DNA of 64,000 nt from assembly GCA_038503065.1 (NCBI GenBank), contig JBCAMK010000001.1:2790001-2854000 (forward strand), written 5' to 3'. The position numbers and the translations under genes are program-made. Positions 35,000 to 46,427 of this stretch are shown here, in pieces; the first letter of the stretch is position 1, and every line of letters starts with the position of its first letter. The notes under the pieces are model-generated. The model had not been told where the DNA came from and searched no databases. It saw only the letters and a list, made by a program, of their open reading frames with translations. Source of the stretch: Paragyromitra xinjiangensis. Taxonomy: Eukaryota > Ascomycota > Pezizomycetes > Pezizales > Discinaceae.

Positions 35000-36506
35000 T
35001 TATTTGCTCGAGGAGCCACCAGCATTATCTTCCTGCCGCATCAATTCCCTAGCCCTAGCTTCCGCATCCTCATCCTCATCCTCATCCATCAAATCCCTAG
35101 CGTCGGCGTCGGCATCCGCATCCGCACCCGCATCCTCCGCATCCTCTCCCTCCACCAAGCCCAAGCCCTGCTGAATCCCTTGCTCGGCAACTAGACGAGT
35201 CAGAACTTTGAGTAGCAATTCCGCGGTAAGATACGGACCCTCCATTTCATTTGGTGGCGTGTCCGTGTCCTCGCCAGGCGGCCGACGAAGGATGACTAGC
35301 ATCCTCAAGGCAGCTAGGCTCCGTGTTTGACCCAGCCAGCCAGCAACATCCTCATCATCAGCCAAAATAACGCTAGCCGGATCCGCTGTACTAGATTTAT
35401 CCGTGGCATCCTCAAGGGCTCCAAGGATCCTCCGGGGGATGCGGGTCTTAGGCAAACGCTTGCTTATCAGTCGCAAGCACTCGCCAAAAGTAGGAGTCCC
35501 GATGACTCCAACCCAATGGGTTACTACGCTTAGATTGCCTTCCCATTCATAGGCAGGATCGATCTTGGGGTCTCTATGCCAGTTGTCAGGATCACATATG
35601 ATCACTCGAACTGCTCTCTCCTCAAATGTGGCCGCAGCTCCTAGTAAACGATAGTAAGCATCCTTCAATCAATCAATCAAACGAATAGGAAACAGGAATC
35701 AAAGCTTACTTTTTGCCGCTGCTGTCAATGCTTTTGCCTTTGGGATCATTCCCATTTCTAGAAGCTCCTTTTTGAGCCTGGTCTCGCCTTGCTGCACTTG
35801 ATGCACGCAATCCCTGAGGATACTGCTAATCGCTCGCTCTAGCTGTGCTTCATCCTCCGAAAGGCAGTATGTAGCGAATAGGGTAAAGGAATCATGCCTT
35901 TTAGCCCACCTAACCAAACGAGCCCATGCTTCAGCGCTAGGATTAGCAGTGCCTCGGATACAATACATCCTCATATAGGACACAATATCACTCCTAAAAA
36001 CGGTGTAATGATGTGGGTTATCGTCTCCAAAGCCAAGCAATTGCTTATATTGCCCCGGGTTTAGATAAAGGTTCTTCTTCGGAGTTTCTGGACCTTTACC
36101 CTTATCAGGAGCCGCCATATCGGTAGTTGGAGTAGGAGCCTGGGTATCCCTGGGAGGTATAAGCACGTGGGAGAGAAAAAGACGCTTGCCTGAGGTTTGA
36201 TGGAAGTCTAGCCTCCGAGTAGGGGTTTCTGGTAAAACAGGAGTGGGGGTATCGGTAGTTGGGGCTGTTGAATCGGGAGCAAGCTTTCTGCGCTTTGGTT
36301 CTTTCGGTGGATTCTCTGTATCTTTTGTAGGATCTGGAATAGCACTTGGTTCTGGTTCTGGATTTGATTTAAGGGAGGTATTGACCGCCTATTTATATTA
36401 GTATCGAAGTATCAAGATACCCCGCTCCAGGCTCAAGTTTGCTTACCATCCACCGCGGAGCCGGAAGCTCTTCCGACTCGACTGCCATTCTGAGGATATT
36501 GGGCAT
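35000..36506 (-). CDS. Stand-alone NTD protein of element O, 459 aa
   Basis: Exons 36506-36447, 36388-35710 and 35640-35000 keep frame at both introns (total 1380 bp). After a Pro/Thr-rich start, residues about 140-240 (QYKQLLGFGDDNPHHYTVF..., then LVRWAKRHDSF) resemble the N-terminal region of the SNF2 proteins of G. Residues about 250-370 (VVTHWVGVIG ... SLAALRMLVILRRP) resemble their second block. The C-terminus is Asp/Glu/Ala-rich. It ends at a normal stop with no SNF2 motor after it. So the same module exists fused in G and free in O. Function unknown. No frame break is visible. Confidence 0.65.
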
Positions 36507-37090
36507 CTTGAAACAGTAGTATCAAGTTGGTAGGATATATGGTATCGTGGGCGCAGGCAAGCAAGGAGAGAAGGTTGAAGAGGTTGAAGGAGAGCGAGGA
36601 GGGAGCTGAAGCTGAAGCGGAGGAGAAGCAGGATTTGCTTGCCCTGGCAGTGCCTATGAGGTCATATGTGAGATATCGATAGGCTCTGTGCGCAGGCCAA
36701 CCCTAACCCAGTGCCGAGTCGCCAAGCCTGCTCTCGCTTATGGATACACATACTCCTTTAGGTTTAGCCTACCTATAATTTCAACCTCATGTCAACAAAC
36801 TACCCCCTAAACCCTCCTCGGAACGAGCACCAGCAGCCAGTAAGCAATAGCATCCTACCTCAGCGAGCAGCAGCATCCTACTTCCTCCCAACGAGTATCA
36901 TCATCACGCTTTCCCACAGTGAGTATGGGTATCCTACGTTCTCATGGCGAGTATCAGTAGCTAACAGCCTGCGAGAGTGATTTCCAGCGATTGCGGGAAA
37001 TAGATCAAGCAGACCATTCTGCCTCGAGCATCCTACTCCAGCCCTACCACCTTACTCCTCAACCGATATACACAATCCTTTCTAGTCAAA
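36507..37090. promoter_or_regulatory. Divergent intergenic region between NTD gene and O transposase
   Basis: Lies between opposite start codons, as in G. GCAGYATCCTAC-like short repeats occur at 36840-36960. No specific promoter motif is recognised. Confidence 0.4.
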
Positions 37091-38029
37091 ATGGAGATTA
37101 TAAGAACACGCTGCTCTCTGTGTCGTCGCACCTACAAATCAGTGGTTTCGTTGCAGAAGCACATAATGGATATGCATTCCAAGCAAGCCTCCCAAAAGGT
37201 TAGCCATGGAGGCTCTGAATCCGAAGAGGATGGTGATTCACTGGCATGGCGCAGAAATAATCCGGATAGCGACTGGGAAGATGTCAGCTCTGGAGGAAGT
37301 GAGTCCTCCGGTGGAAGCACTGAGAGCGGTAGTGAGGACGATGACCAGCATCCTCCGCCATCCGATACAGAGGATACAGACACAGCTGCAGAGCCTCCAC
37401 AGAAGTCTGGTGCTAGGTCCATTCAATTTACTGGTGCAGCATGCTCTTTGGGGGATGTGGAGGGTCGTTAGGAGGTCGTTGAATTCCTTCTTTTGAACCC
37501 CTATATCCCGTTTGAGACTGCCTTTGACTTCAAGCTCGCCCGATGGATGATAGAGAGCGGGATAGCGAAGACCCGTATTAATGAGTATTTCAACGAAGAG
37601 CTCTGCACTCCTGCGGCAGGCACTCCTACGCCAGGATTTGGATCTGCCTACACGATGCACAAGCTCCTCGACAGGATAGATCCAGATCTAGGTCAGGCGC
37701 AATGGCAGCGGGGGAGCTGTGAAGTCATGGAAGGGACTAGGAAAAGGACGGCACGGTATTACTTTGGGCCCGTGCTTGCTTGTATCCAATATTTGCTTAA
37801 ACAGCCCGCATACGCAGAGGATATGGTCTATCGTCCCATTCGAGAATACAACGATAATGGCGAGAGAATGTACTCGGAGATGCATACAGCAGACTGGTGG
37901 TGGGATGTACAGGTTAGCTAACTCCCCCTTCTATCAGCGGAGTCTCAAACTCCTCAATAGCCTCTATAGCTCCCCTGGAGGCTAAGGAGGCTAAGGAGGA
38001 AGTTTCAAGTCTTCGCTGCTGGATATCTA

Positions 38030-39881
38030 CATCAGCAAAAAAACGGATTGTCGCCCGGTCCGCCCAATGCATCAGGCGCCCCAGGCGGTCTGGGCGGAAT
38101 ATAGCCCTCCCTCAGGCTGTAAATTTTGCCCTTCACGTCTGGGCGACAGCTTACCAGAGGTCGGCATGGGGGCGCCCTAGGATCAGGAGGCTATTCTCTG
38201 GGCGACCACGGAGGGTTGACGAGCGTCTGGAGGACAGCGGGAGGGGAGCAGTGCGCCCACAGAATCACATTTTCAGCAGGTCACCCTGTGGTCTAGTTTG
38301 AATGCTTTCACCCATATTCTTGTTTACAATCGTTCTATTATTTCTCTATAGCTCTATATGTACATGTATCTGTTCTTCGTATCCTAGGGGTAGGGGGGAG
38401 CGGAGGCTTCTGCAGCGGAAGCTGCAGCAGCGAATTGACCATATGGCGCAGGCAGCGGAAGCTGCAGCAGCAAATCGATCAATTGACTGAGGCGGCGGAA
38501 GCTCAGGCAGCGAATCGACCATATGGCGCAGGCAGCGGAGGCTGCAGCAGCGAATTGACCAATTGGCAGAGGCGGAGGAAGCTCAGGCAGCGAATCGACC
38601 ATATGGCGGAGGCGGAGGAAGCTCAGGCAGCGAATTGACGACCTCCAGGAGGCGGCGGAAGCTCAGGCAGCGAATTGACCATATGGCGCAGGCAGCGGAA
38701 GCTGCTGCAGCTGTGGTGGAGGTGGCGGAGGCGGCGGAAGCTCAGACAGCAGATCGACCATATGGCGCAGGCAGCGGAGGCTGCTGCAGCGAATCGATCA
38801 ATTGACTGAGGCGGCGGAAGCTCAGTCAGCGAATCGACCATATGGCGCAGGCTGCGGAGGCTGCTGCAGCGAATTGACCATATGGCGGAGGCTGCGGAGG
38901 CTGCTGCAGCGAATCGACCATATGGCGGAGGCAGCGAATTGACCATATGGCGGAGGCGGAGGAAGCTCAGGCAGCGGATCGACCTCCAGGAGGCGGCGGA
39001 AGCTCAGGCAGCGAATTGACCATGTGGCGAAGGCAGCGGAGGCTGCAGCAGCAAATCGATCAATTGACTGAGGCGGCGGAAGCTCAGGCAGCGAATTGAC
39101 CATATGGCGCAGTCAGCGGAAGCTCAGGAAGCGAATCGACCATATAGCGGAGGCGGAGGAAGCTCAGGCAGCAGATCGACGACCTCCAGGAGGCAGCGGA
39201 AGCCCAGGCAGCGGAAGCTCAGGAAGCGAATCGACCATATGGCGGAAGCGGAGGAAGCTCAAGCAGCGGATCAAAGCGAGTCTAGGAGGCATATCAGCGG
39301 GAGTCATATAAGCGGAAGCAAGACGTTACCTAGGAGTTTCTTTGCAAACAGAGCTTAGTACTTCGAGCCTAAAAGTCACGATGTTAGCAAAGTCCTATGG
39401 TACAGCGAGGTTGAGAATGGGTGGGAGGGAATAGGGGATGGGCGGAGGAATAGGGGATGGGTGGGAGAGAATAGGGGGAAGCAATAGTAGGAAGGACGGG
39501 AGAGGTGGAGATTGGTGTCTTATTAGGCGTTGCTTTGGCGACGGCATGGCGACTACTAAGCGATGACTAAGCGACCTGGAGATTTTTGAAAATCGCTAAG
39601 TGCCTGGGGGGAGGCGACGTGAATTTTGCTAAGTCCCGAGTTTCCAGGGACTTAGAAAAATTCGATGGGTGGAGCCCGCTGGATTTCGCTAAGTGCCACA
39701 TCCGGGCGCGGGTGGTCGCAGCCGAGCGCCAGGAGGCCGGAGCGTTGCGCAGCTGCGCCTGCACAGGCCAGCGCTCGAGCCAGGTCGCCTGGGTTGTAGG
39801 GAAGGCCACTAACGCAGCGGGCGGAATATGGCCTTCCGGAAGACAAGAAAGTGTCGGGGCGATATTTTTTTTTTGCTGATG
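38030..39881. mobile_element. Non-autonomous element E4 in transposase intron
   Basis: Starts CATCAGCAAAAAAACGG, ends T10 GCTGATG, with TA duplicated at 38028-38029 and 39882-39883. The flanking unique sequences differ from E1-E3 but the 40-bp array is shared, so it is an older subtype. Its intron site would make it tolerable to the host element. Confidence 0.9.
38401..39272. repeat. 40-bp tandem repeat array in E4 (about 21 units)
   Basis: Same unit as in E1-E3, with more variation (CCATATGG partly replaced by CGATCAATTGACTGAGG or CGACCTCCAGGAGG), consistent with greater age. Confidence 0.85.
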
Positions 39882-40629
39882 TATTATCCTGCTAATTCTC
39901 ACTGTCAGGAGAGCTTACCTGATGGGGCTACAGTAGTCCCAGTAATCTGCGCGTCGGATGGTACACATCTCACCAATTTTTCAGGCGATAAGAAAGCTTG
40001 GCCAGTCTACCTGACGATAGGGAATATCCCCTCTAAGATTCGAAACAAGCCAACGAATATGGCTATGATGCTCGTGGCGCTACTCCCTATCCCCCCCAAA
40101 TTTGCTGGGCGCAGTGGAGAGGATAGGCTCCACCGGGAGGCTAATAGAGAGGTCTTGTACGAGGTGATGAGTATCCTATTCCAGGATATGAGGAAGGCAG
40201 GGCATACAGGAGTCATGTTGGTATGTGGGGATGCTCAGTATCGGATGTGCTATCCAATCCTTTGTGCTTGGATAGCTGACCACGCTGAGCACATCCAACT
40301 TCACAACCTACAGCAAAACGCTTGCCCAAAGTGCGAAGTCAGGCCAGACCAACTTGGTGAGCTAGTCAGCAGCCCAAAGCGAGACGATAAGGAGTATCAG
40401 AAAGTGGCTCAATCCTTTGCCGATTCTGGAGATCCTCAGGAATTGGAGTATCTCGTTGAACGAGGGCTGAAAGCGCCATTCAACGTCTTTTGGGGGATGC
40501 CACACCTCCCTCACGCTGGAGACCTTCATAAACCAGACCTTCTACATAATATATATCTCGGTATATTGAAGCATTTGATGGAGTGGATAGAGAGCTTCCT
40601 CGAGAAGCACAAGAGGCAGCAAGCATTTG

Positions 40630-42401
40630 CATCAGTAAAAAAAAAAAGGCGTCCTGAAGGGTAACATTGTATAATGGCATTTTGACCCTCTTGAAGACAG
40701 TGATTGCCTCTCGAACCCCTCCTGACGGCCTGCCTGCGCCCGTGCTGCATCTAGACATGCTTTGACCAACTCTTACCGCCAGCCAACGCCCAAGCGCCTC
40801 TCCAGACCGACCTGTGCGCGTCCGACACCCTCCTGATGCGTGCAGCTGCCGGAACTTTTTTTTTATTTCGCTAAGTCAAAACCCTGACCCTAGGCACTTA
40901 GCGATTTTCAAAATCTTCAAGCTTCGCTTCGGTGTCGCCTAAGCAACGCCTACTAAGACGCCTACCCCTATTCCTTCCCACATGCTTCCCCCTATTCCCC
41001 CCTACCCATCCTCAACCTCGCTGTACCGCTGACATCGTGACATTTAGGTTCGAAGTAACCAGCACTGCTTGCCACGAACCACCTAGGTAACGTCTTGCTT
41101 CCGTTTATTTGACTCCCGCTGATATGCCTCCCAGACTCGGTTCGATTCACCCTGCCTGCCTGCCTGCCTGCCTCGCTGCTTCCGCCTAAGCCGAGCTCAG
41201 GAGGCAGCCACCCGCTGCCTGCGCCTGCGCCATATGGTCGATTCGCTGCCTGCGCTTCCGCCGCTTCCTCCGCTTCCGCCATATGGTCAATTCGCTGCCT
41301 GAGCTTCTGCTGCCTGCGCCAATAGGTCGATTTGCTGCTGCAGCTTCCGCTGCCTGCGCCATATGGTCGATTCGCTGCTGCTGCTTCCGCTGCCTGCGCC
41401 ATATGGTCAATTCGCTGCCTGCGCTTCCGCCGCTTCCTCCGCTTCCGCCATATGGTCAATTCGCTGCCTGAGCTTCCGCTGCCTGCGCCAATAGGTCGAT
41501 TTGCTGCTGCAGCTTCCGCTGCCTGCGCCATATGGTCGATTCGCTGCTGCAGCTTCCACTGCCTGCGCCAATAGGTCGATTCGCTGCCTAAGCTTCCGCT
41601 GCTTCCGCCATATGGTCAATTCGCTGCCTGCGCTTCCTCCGCTTCCTCCGCTTCCTCCGCTTCCGCCATATGGTCGATTCGCTGCAGCTTCCGCTGCCTG
41701 CGCCATATGGTCGATTCGCTGCCTGAGCTTCCTGCGCCTGCGCCATATGGTCGATTCGCTGCCTGAGCTTCCTGCGCCTGCGCCATATGGTCGATTCGCT
41801 GCCTGAGCTTCCTGCGCCTGCGCCAATAGGTCGATTCGCTGCCTGAGCTTCCTGAGCCTGCGCCATATGGTCGATTCGCTTCCTGAGCTTCCTCCGCCTC
41901 CGCCACATGGTCGATCCGCTGCCTGAGCTTCCGCTGCCTCTGCCATATGGTCGATTTGCTGCAGCTGCCTCCGCTGCCTCCGCGATATGGTCTATTCGCT
42001 GCCGCAGCTTCCGCCACCTGCGCTGATTGGTCAATTCGCTGCGGGTAGTAAATGTTTGTACATATATATAGATAGATCCAGAGAATAGTAGTAGATAAAT
42101 CAGAACGAATTGAAGCCATACGAGCCATACTAGAAAAGCGTGCAATTCCAAACCTATCAAAATGTGCTGGCCCCGCAAGAGGTTCCCCCGGACGTACAGA
42201 GGTCGACAGGCTTCGTCCAGACGACCACAGCTCGTCCAGACGATCAGAGCCTGCAACGCTGCCTTCCAGATGACCAGAGCTCCTACCCCATGTCTTCTGG
42301 GCGACATGTAGTTGGACCACGCTGCGTCCAGAAGGGTATGTTTCCGCCATGGCATTTTGGCGTCCAGAGGGACTTTACGGCATTTCCGTTTTTTGCTGAT
42401 G
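40630..42401. mobile_element. Non-autonomous element E3, inverted near-copy of E1
   Basis: Starts CATCAGTAAAAAAAAAAAGG and ends TTTTTTGCTGATG. Aligned with E1 in reverse complement it differs by scattered substitutions and about two extra repeat units (1772 against 1697 bp). Flanking dinucleotides disagree (TG left, CA right) but each matches one flank of E1. Confidence 0.88.
41213..42042. repeat. 40-bp tandem repeat array in E3 (about 20 units)
   Basis: Reverse-complement orientation of the E1 array. Three identical consecutive units near 41720-41830 explain most of the length difference from E1. Confidence 0.88.
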
Positions 42402-43622
42402 CATAAGCAGAGGGCGTCTCCTGTAAATGAATCCTTATACGCATCGACTGATGCATTTTCTAGTGGTAATTTTGGGGAAGGGATAGGGAAAGGTGTGGAG
42501 AAAAGCATCAAGAAACGTGACAGGAAAGGCGTCAGGAAATGTGTCAGGAAATGTGTATTTTGCGGATTTTGCGGCTATTATAACCTAGAAGTGTGGTCGT
42601 AGCAGATCAAAAGATAGTCTGGTGGATAGCACCCTTAATTAGATATCTACCAAACAATACAGATTCTATTCCCACCCTTGACTTCTTTTTAGAAGTATTT
42701 TTTTCCGCCCTAGTACTTGGGAAAGGTATCATTTTGCACTCTTTTGATTCGTTTATCGATTCATTCCTTGGTTCATTTACACATAGTAACTTGATTCATT
42801 TATCCATTAGCTCTGATACATTTACTGCTACACATTTACTGATTCGTTTACTAATCCGCTCCTCCATACAAGTTTTTAGCTGATAAAGTGATGCACTTCC
42901 TGATGCATTCTCCATACAAATTATTAGCCCTGGAATATGATGCCACTCCTGACACATTTCCCCCCGCTGTAGAGGCGCGTTTTTTGAGAATTAGTATCCT
43001 TTTCAACGGCATTATTATCGAGGAAACCCTATCACTTTCACTCTTTTCAATAGTGAAGTTAAAGTTAGTTATCTTCAGTGATCACGACGTTAGTAGTGGG
43101 ACACCCTTGATGCATTCACCGTGGATTTTGTAGGCTGCACGAAACGACCCGCATGGTATCCGGGGATCCCTTCCGCCGCCCGTCGAGTATCGGTATTTCG
43201 AACGATCGACTATGTTCTTAGCTAATAAATATAAGTGAAAAGACTAACTATAAGCTTGGTTTTACTGTGATCAACCATTTCGGGCTAGTGGTACATACAT
43301 GTCGTTACTTCTGTTATGAGATGAGGATGCTAAGATCGGTGGTAATGTGTTTTTTTTCCGGGTCCGAAGAGTACATGTAATCACTGGAACCCTATTTGAC
43401 ACATCTCTGAGTGGCTCCGATACGGGAATATATTCGGAAAGGTTGATTACCGACATAAAGAATTTATCTTCTGCTAATTCAAAGCATCTTTGGACTGTCT
43501 ATTTCCATAGGTCGACAGCGGGCTATAAATACAATGATCTAGAGATACTGCCACTATCCTAGAAAAGTCTATCATTCCTCACAAAATGTCCCCGGTATAC
43601 CCGCACTCCATCAATCCAAGCG
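42402..43622. other. Gene-free stretch right of E3
   Basis: No gene supported. At 42745-42860 GATTCATTTAC-like words recur. It marks the change from the transposon zone to host genes. Confidence 0.5.
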
Positions 43623-44799
43623 TTATCCGAAGAAAAACGCATTCCCACCTTGGTCCCTCCTCACCATATTACGGTAATCCGTATTTGGGTCAAACTCAGT
43701 CCAAACGCTAGCCGGGAAAATGTGTTTATTTCTCTCATACCACCTCCGGTCAACAACCTTCGTCATCGTGGGATCCTCTTTTCCGCCCTGTGTCGTGGCT
43801 TCGCTGTTCGGGTTTGGAGGGTCTAGGGGCGATGGATAGTCAAACAAAAGACCGTTGGGGCCTTGAGTTCGATTGACGATGAAGTAATAAAATTCGTAGT
43901 GCTAGGATGTAGGGTTAGGGGTACTGTTACCTATATCGAAGGCGAGGGTTGAACATACATGTGGGATGATGACTTCACCCCGAACAAGCAACAAATCGTC
44001 GACAGAAACTCGTAGCCATTCTCGGCGCCCACTCATTCTCCGGGCGCGTTCAAGGAAGAGCCATACGGCCTCACCTTTTTTAACTTGCACACCCTCGCCA
44101 TTCGGTGGCGCAACATTTGTTCCTGAATACCCCATCTTTAGCGAGTAGTCAGGAAAGAATAAAGCAGTGGGGGATTGGTTTACCGTCATAAAATACAAAA
44201 GGTATGCTAATTTCTTCGTTTTTGATCTTCTCCTGTAGTACCAAAAATTCCCTTCTCAGAGTCTCTCGCTCTTGTGCCTCGCGTAATAGTGTATTCTTTG
44301 TCAAGACTTTTGGCGGAGGTGCTCTTAGTTTTGGGTTGACCTTCCTTTTCTTTGCTGCCTCCGACTCCATCGCCGCCTCAGCTTCACTCGCGCCCCCAGC
44401 ACCTCCGCTATCCTCCCCACTTGCTACTTTATCATCTATGACCGGTGTCGCCGACTTGCTTCTCGTGTTTATACTATCTTCATCCTCATCCTCAGCTCCC
44501 CCAAATGACAATTTCCCCTTCGCGACAGCTTTCCGCTTCTTCTTCTTAGCAGGTGGTTGCTCGCTTCCTTCCCGTGATGATGTGCCTGCGCGGCTAGTAT
44601 GCGCTGCTTGTAGCTTCTCAGCTGCCTCACGCTCTCGTTGCTCGGCAAGCTCAACACGTCGTTTCTTGAATTCGGAGAGGTGTACGAGACCAACGGTTTG
44701 GGTTTTAAGGACGTCTTCGAGGGTTTCGGTGTTGGATATGAAGCGGGAATTGGATGGAGTTGAGGCCCCTGAAGGAGGATTAGACGGGGGGTTTGACAT
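43623..44799 (-). CDS. XAP5/FAM50 family nuclear protein, 352 aa
   Basis: Exons 44799-44184, 44122-43959 and 43901-43623 sum to 1059 bp with matching phases. The N-terminus carries VGLVHLSEFKKRRVELAE, the family's conserved start; a Lys-rich basic stretch (PPAKKKKRKAV) is a likely nuclear localisation signal. The C-terminal XAP5 domain reads FVFYDGTNVAPP, KKGEAVWLFLERARR, WLRVSVDDLLLVRGEVIIPH and FYYFIVNRTQGPNGLLFDY. Members are nuclear and linked to chromatin and splicing. The ATG at 44799 is preferred over an upstream in-frame one because the family starts close to this point. A complete, normal gene. Confidence 0.92.
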
Positions 44800-45938
44800 T
44801 AGCGAAGAAGGTGAAGCGACTAGGTCGTGGTAGTGGAGGCTAGCTTTGCGATGTTCTTGATGTTGGCCGGCCTTGGTGCTCGCGTGGTTGGGATAGAGAT
44901 ACGACGTTCGGATAGCGCCAAGAGTCACATGACTCGGCGCAGCTTGGCGATGCAATAGGCAAGAGGAACGGTTGCTCAGGTACTTGCTTCGGAAGTCATT
45001 GACCATCGATAGATACTAATTCGCATAAGGGTAGCTGTTGGCTCCAAGACAGACGGACTTTAAGTCCCTTTGCCATTACGATTAAAGAGCAAGCATAATC
45101 TAGGACTGTGCTAGCTGGTATACTATTGTATATAGCTCCCCATTTAAATAAGTAACCTCGAACCAAGTCGTCTACAGTAATCCTGCCCTAGCCCTAAAGC
45201 ATACAAACGGCATAGCATGCAACAATATTCAGCGGAGCGGCGGGTCGCAATACTAAAACATCTCACAAGGTATTTCCGGTTCAGTTCTGTGACTTTTGCA
45301 ATCGAATATACTTTGGCTCATTGTTTTCACTTCTTTCAGCCATCTTGAACTTTAGTCCGTTTTATTTAGCGTAACGAGCGAAGCGAGTGAAGTGAGAAGT
45401 GAGAAGTGAGGAATATTTTGCTTCTCAACCGAATGGACTCTTAACTGGCTTGGTGTGCCAAATAGATGAGAGAGAGTTACCATGAGTTAATATACCTTTG
45501 CTGTCAAATCTACATGTACCCTCCTACTACTATCCCCTACGAACGCCCATATGGTAGCACATGGGCAGCCCCTAGTGATAGTATAAAATAGGTAATCGTG
45601 GTGTACATGCATAATGGTGAAATAAGTACTGAAGACTTGAGATGGAAAACTACATGTATGAATGTGGATTTAGTTGACAGTATCAGTTCTGTACAAGCTA
45701 CCTGCATACAAGAAAAAGGTACAGCACGCAGAAGATAGGCGATAATATTGATATGTTTAGAAACCTAAAAATAGGCTTGATGCGAAAAGGTTGCCTAACT
45801 AAGCGAACTTCAGTTTGGCATAATGGCCGCAGCCCAAATTAGAAAGAACTTGTATCTACTTTCCATCATCCTTTGGTGCTAATACCTAGGCAGCCCACAC
45901 TGAAGGCGCTAGATTGAGACTAAGAGTACACGTAACAA
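44800..45938. other. Intergenic region with a dispersed repeat
   Basis: No gene. 45370-45545 contains CGAAGCGAGTGAAGTGAG and GCTTCTCAACC and is an inverted diverged copy of about 60640-60835. Confidence 0.6.
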
Positions 45939-46427
45939 CTAACTGCTGACTTCAATACTACCCCAACCAGAATAGAAAACCTTCCCACCGGTCCTTGATC
46001 TCTCGTCTTTCCCATCTTTTCCCTTCGCAACTACGCCTGAACATTCTTCGACTATTCTCCGAACATCGTCACCAATGCACCAAGCCTCCCACTTAACATG
46101 ATTCCCCCCATGGCCACAAATATCAACCTTTCCTGTATAGGGTTTCTCTGCTCTTTGGATCGTCGTGCAGTGGCTTCCAACGCCGTTATTGTTGGCTAAA
46201 GATATACGCTGCCTAAATTTCAAATCTCGTGTGAGGCGCAGGACATCCTCCGTAAACGGCGATCCCTGCGAAAGATCGCAAATGACGCCTCCGAGGTTTT
46301 CGCCAATTTCAAAGCATTGAAGTCCTTCAGGCTGAGGGGCGAACATGAAATCTGGCCATGAAAGCTCGCAGTTGACAACGACGCCTGTAAGGAGCAAAGA
46401 CACTAGCCATAAAATTATATTCTTCAT
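45939..46427 (-). CDS. Small secreted cysteine-containing protein, 162 aa
   Basis: One uninterrupted frame. The N-terminus MKNIILWLVSLLLTGVVVNC is a good signal peptide, cleaved near residue 20. The mature part has six cysteines, GSHCTTIQ and DICGHGGNHVKWEAWCIGDD motifs, and a Lys/Gly/Asp-rich C-terminal loop. No catalytic motif is visible. I do not recognise the family. Fungi encode many such small secreted proteins, some acting on plants or competitors; here only secretion is supported. It stands alone between gene-free stretches. Confidence 0.75.
   Translation of the reverse strand: MKNIILWLVSLLLTGVVVNCELSWPDFMFAPQPEGLQCFEIGENLGGVICDLSQGSPFTEDVLRLTRDLKFRQRISLANNNGVGSHCTTIQRAEKPYTGKVDICGHGGNHVKWEAWCIGDDVRRIVEECSGVVAKGKDGKDERSRTGGKVFYSGWGSIEVSS

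Larger units (their letters stand above)
14859..40629. mobile_element. Plavaka-type element O, right part, carrying nested G and E4
   Basis: The terminus CATCAGCAAAAACAATT at 14859 points inward; its outer dinucleotide TT (14857-14858) reads AA on the strand that would close element O, matching AA at 6911-6912. Contents in order: subterminal repeats, DUF6532-like gene (split by G), NTD gene, transposase N-terminal half (split by E4, then E3). Removing nested insertions and adding 6913-9076 gives about 9.3 kb. Confidence 0.8.
37091..40629 (+). pseudogene. Plavaka transposase, N-terminal half (element O)
   Basis: Starts with a C2H2 finger (CX2CX12HX4H, residues about 8-29), then an acidic Ser/Gly-rich linker. 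A TAG at 37469-37471 interrupts an otherwise continuous frame and fits a CAG-to-TAG change. Exon 1 ends at 37912 (DWWWDVQ). The intron 37913-39908 is normally about 140 bp but contains E4. Exon 2 (39909-40629) reads VVPVICASDGTHLTNFSGDK, NACPKCE and HKPDLLHNIYLGILKHLMEW. It is cut by E3 after RQQAF. The missing C-terminal half is at 7623-9076 on the opposite strand. Expected function as for G's transposase; broken here. Confidence 0.88.

Noticed and set aside
6913..42401. Helitron origin of the CATCAG-ended elements
   Set aside because: Helitrons lack inverted ends and target duplications; both are present here.
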